Translations under genes and position numbers: made by a program
DNA from: Doryteuthis pealeii
Lineage: Eukaryota > Mollusca > Cephalopoda > Myopsida > Loliginidae
Assembly: GCA_023376005.1 (NCBI GenBank)
Contig: CM042150.1
Span: forward strand, 77,088,296 to 77,152,295
Direction: 5' to 3'
Length of the DNA: 64,000 nucleotides
Notes under the pieces: model-generated
The model's input: the letters and a program-made list of their open reading frames with translations, nothing else
Told to the model about the DNA's origin: nothing
Databases searched by the model: none
In this document: in pieces, positions 62,880-64,000 of the stretch
How positions within the stretch are numbered: the first letter of the stretch is position 1
Layout of the letters: every line of letters starts with the position of its first letter

Positions 62880-63190
62880 GCTAGTTCGTGAATATTAGTC
62901 GACTCGACCAGATCTCTTTCAACATGGTTTGACCCATGACTAGCCAGTTGGATAAAAGCGTCGTCAGACAATAAAGACAAAAAACTGTCTTGATCCTTGC
63001 GGAGAAAAATAACAACGAAAACCAACACCGAAGAACAGTGGGTGAAGCAACCAAAACAAGATGGTGATGGGCGGATAGCGGCGACAGAACGACTTCACGA
63101 AAAGAAAAGAACGAGTGAAGAGATGGGTGCCGGCCGATAACAAAGAAGTTAAGGATTAAGTAATCGAACAAGTAACAGCTGTTGCAATCT
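62880..63190. other. Less AT-rich island, unrecognised
   Basis: A 96-codon minus frame (62881-63171) covers the island. Its hydrophobic, serine-rich product has no recognisable motif. The base composition stands out from both flanks. No splice context decides it. Confidence 0.3.
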
Positions 63191-63287
63191 AGTGCGTTTT
63201 ATCAATTTCTATTTCCAGGTCTTCGTATTTACTTATTTAATTATACTCTTTGATTGATATGTTATCTTTTGGCACTAATCTTCTTCT

Positions 63288-63340
63288 TACTAATACTACT
63301 ACTACTACTACAACTACTACTGCTATCAGTAGTAGTAGCC
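63288..63340. repeat. (ACT)n with inverted (AGT)n end
   Basis: ACT repeats to about 63322 and then, after 'gctatc', AGTAGTAGTAG, so the tract can fold on itself. Confidence 0.85.
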
Positions 63341-63877
63341 TATCTGAGTTAGACAATAGTTTCTTACTTCAGTATGATGATTGTTCTATTAAGCTTACTG
63401 TATTCTTTTTTTTATCCTAGGATAAAAACACTTAAACAAAAAGAATATTTCGAAAATAATCATGTGAACAAACAGAACTGAAAGAAAAATTAGCGAGAAT
63501 GAAAAAATGCCAATAAACTGAAGATTATGGCTGTTAGCGACATAAAATGGAAAGTTATCAATAATTGAATCCCCTCCACGTAGACATAAACGAATTAGGA
63601 TGTGATTATTTCACAAGAAACTGTCCATTATATTAAATTAAACACATATAACAGATGCATTAATCAATATGTTGCTTCAAATTATGTATACGTTTTCTTT
63701 GTGGCCGTCGTCTATTACATCAGCAACTGAGGCAAAAGTCGAGGGATTGACGGCAGTTTAGGGCGGTGGAGTCAGTGTCGCCGGCTAATCTAGTTGATTA
63801 TACTGATCTGCTTACCTTGCCACAACGCGAAAAAAAAAACGGACGAGTGCACACCGTCCCTATACATACGCATCCAA

Positions 63878-63879
<2 letters not shown>
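63341..63879. other. No gene recognised
   Basis: Mostly AT-rich. On the minus strand GCAAG followed by GTAAGC lies at 63820-63810, a strong donor-like word, but no confirmed exon goes with it. Confidence 0.35.

Positions 63880-63972
<93 letters not shown>
63880..63972. repeat. Compound (CA)n(TA)n microsatellite
   Basis: CA to 63921, TA to 63972. Confidence 0.95.
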
Positions 63973-63975
<3 letters not shown>

Positions 63976-64000
63976 TTGGACAGTACAGATAAGCATTATT

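Overview
The window looks like intergenic or deep intronic DNA of a large, AT-rich, repeat-loaded animal genome, most likely a coleoid cephalopod and probably an octopus. The reasons are many tRNA-headed SINEs with (TA)n tails of the kind described from octopus, decayed LINE reverse-transcriptase C-termini, and very dense compound microsatellites such as (TA)n(GA)n and (CA)n(TA)n. There is no operon-like layout, no bacterial gene and no CRISPR array. The taxon is an inference, since no database could be searched.

Only one stretch looks like a host protein-coding exon: 28222-28350 on the minus strand. It is 129 bp, exactly 43 codons, with a good polypyrimidine tract and AG acceptor and a GT donor. 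It reads as the first part of the extracellular ligand-binding domain of a Cys-loop (pentameric) ligand-gated ion channel. I could not recognise its neighbouring exons, so most of the window is probably intron or flank of that gene.

Layout. 1-28200: old SINEs (called A, B, F, G here), a modular dispersed family D with ~50-bp internal subrepeats, three LINE 3' remnants (5226-5560, 14412-14740, 15118-15347), several fold-back hairpins, purine-rich tracts and microsatellites. 28291-51612: a large duplicated structure. A left arm (28291-37540) is followed by a ~150-bp spacer and its own reverse complement (37689-46998), then exactly 100 N, then a third, direct copy of the inner half (47099-51612). 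The inverted arm is full of single-base insertions and deletions, even in the ion-channel exon, so I read it as an uncorrected fold-back long read left in the assembly and not as a biological palindrome. 51613-64000: more SINEs, family D copies, hairpins and microsatellites.

SINE family A seems to end in a fixed G-rich tail followed by (TA)n, which explains some of the TA microsatellites. Composite elements at 34040-34600 and 61895-62470 share the same module order and the same 3' end, which also ends many family D copies. I found no convincing undescribed functional system. The points most worth checking are the fold-back structure, the ion-channel exon, the hairpin elements and the modular repeat family.
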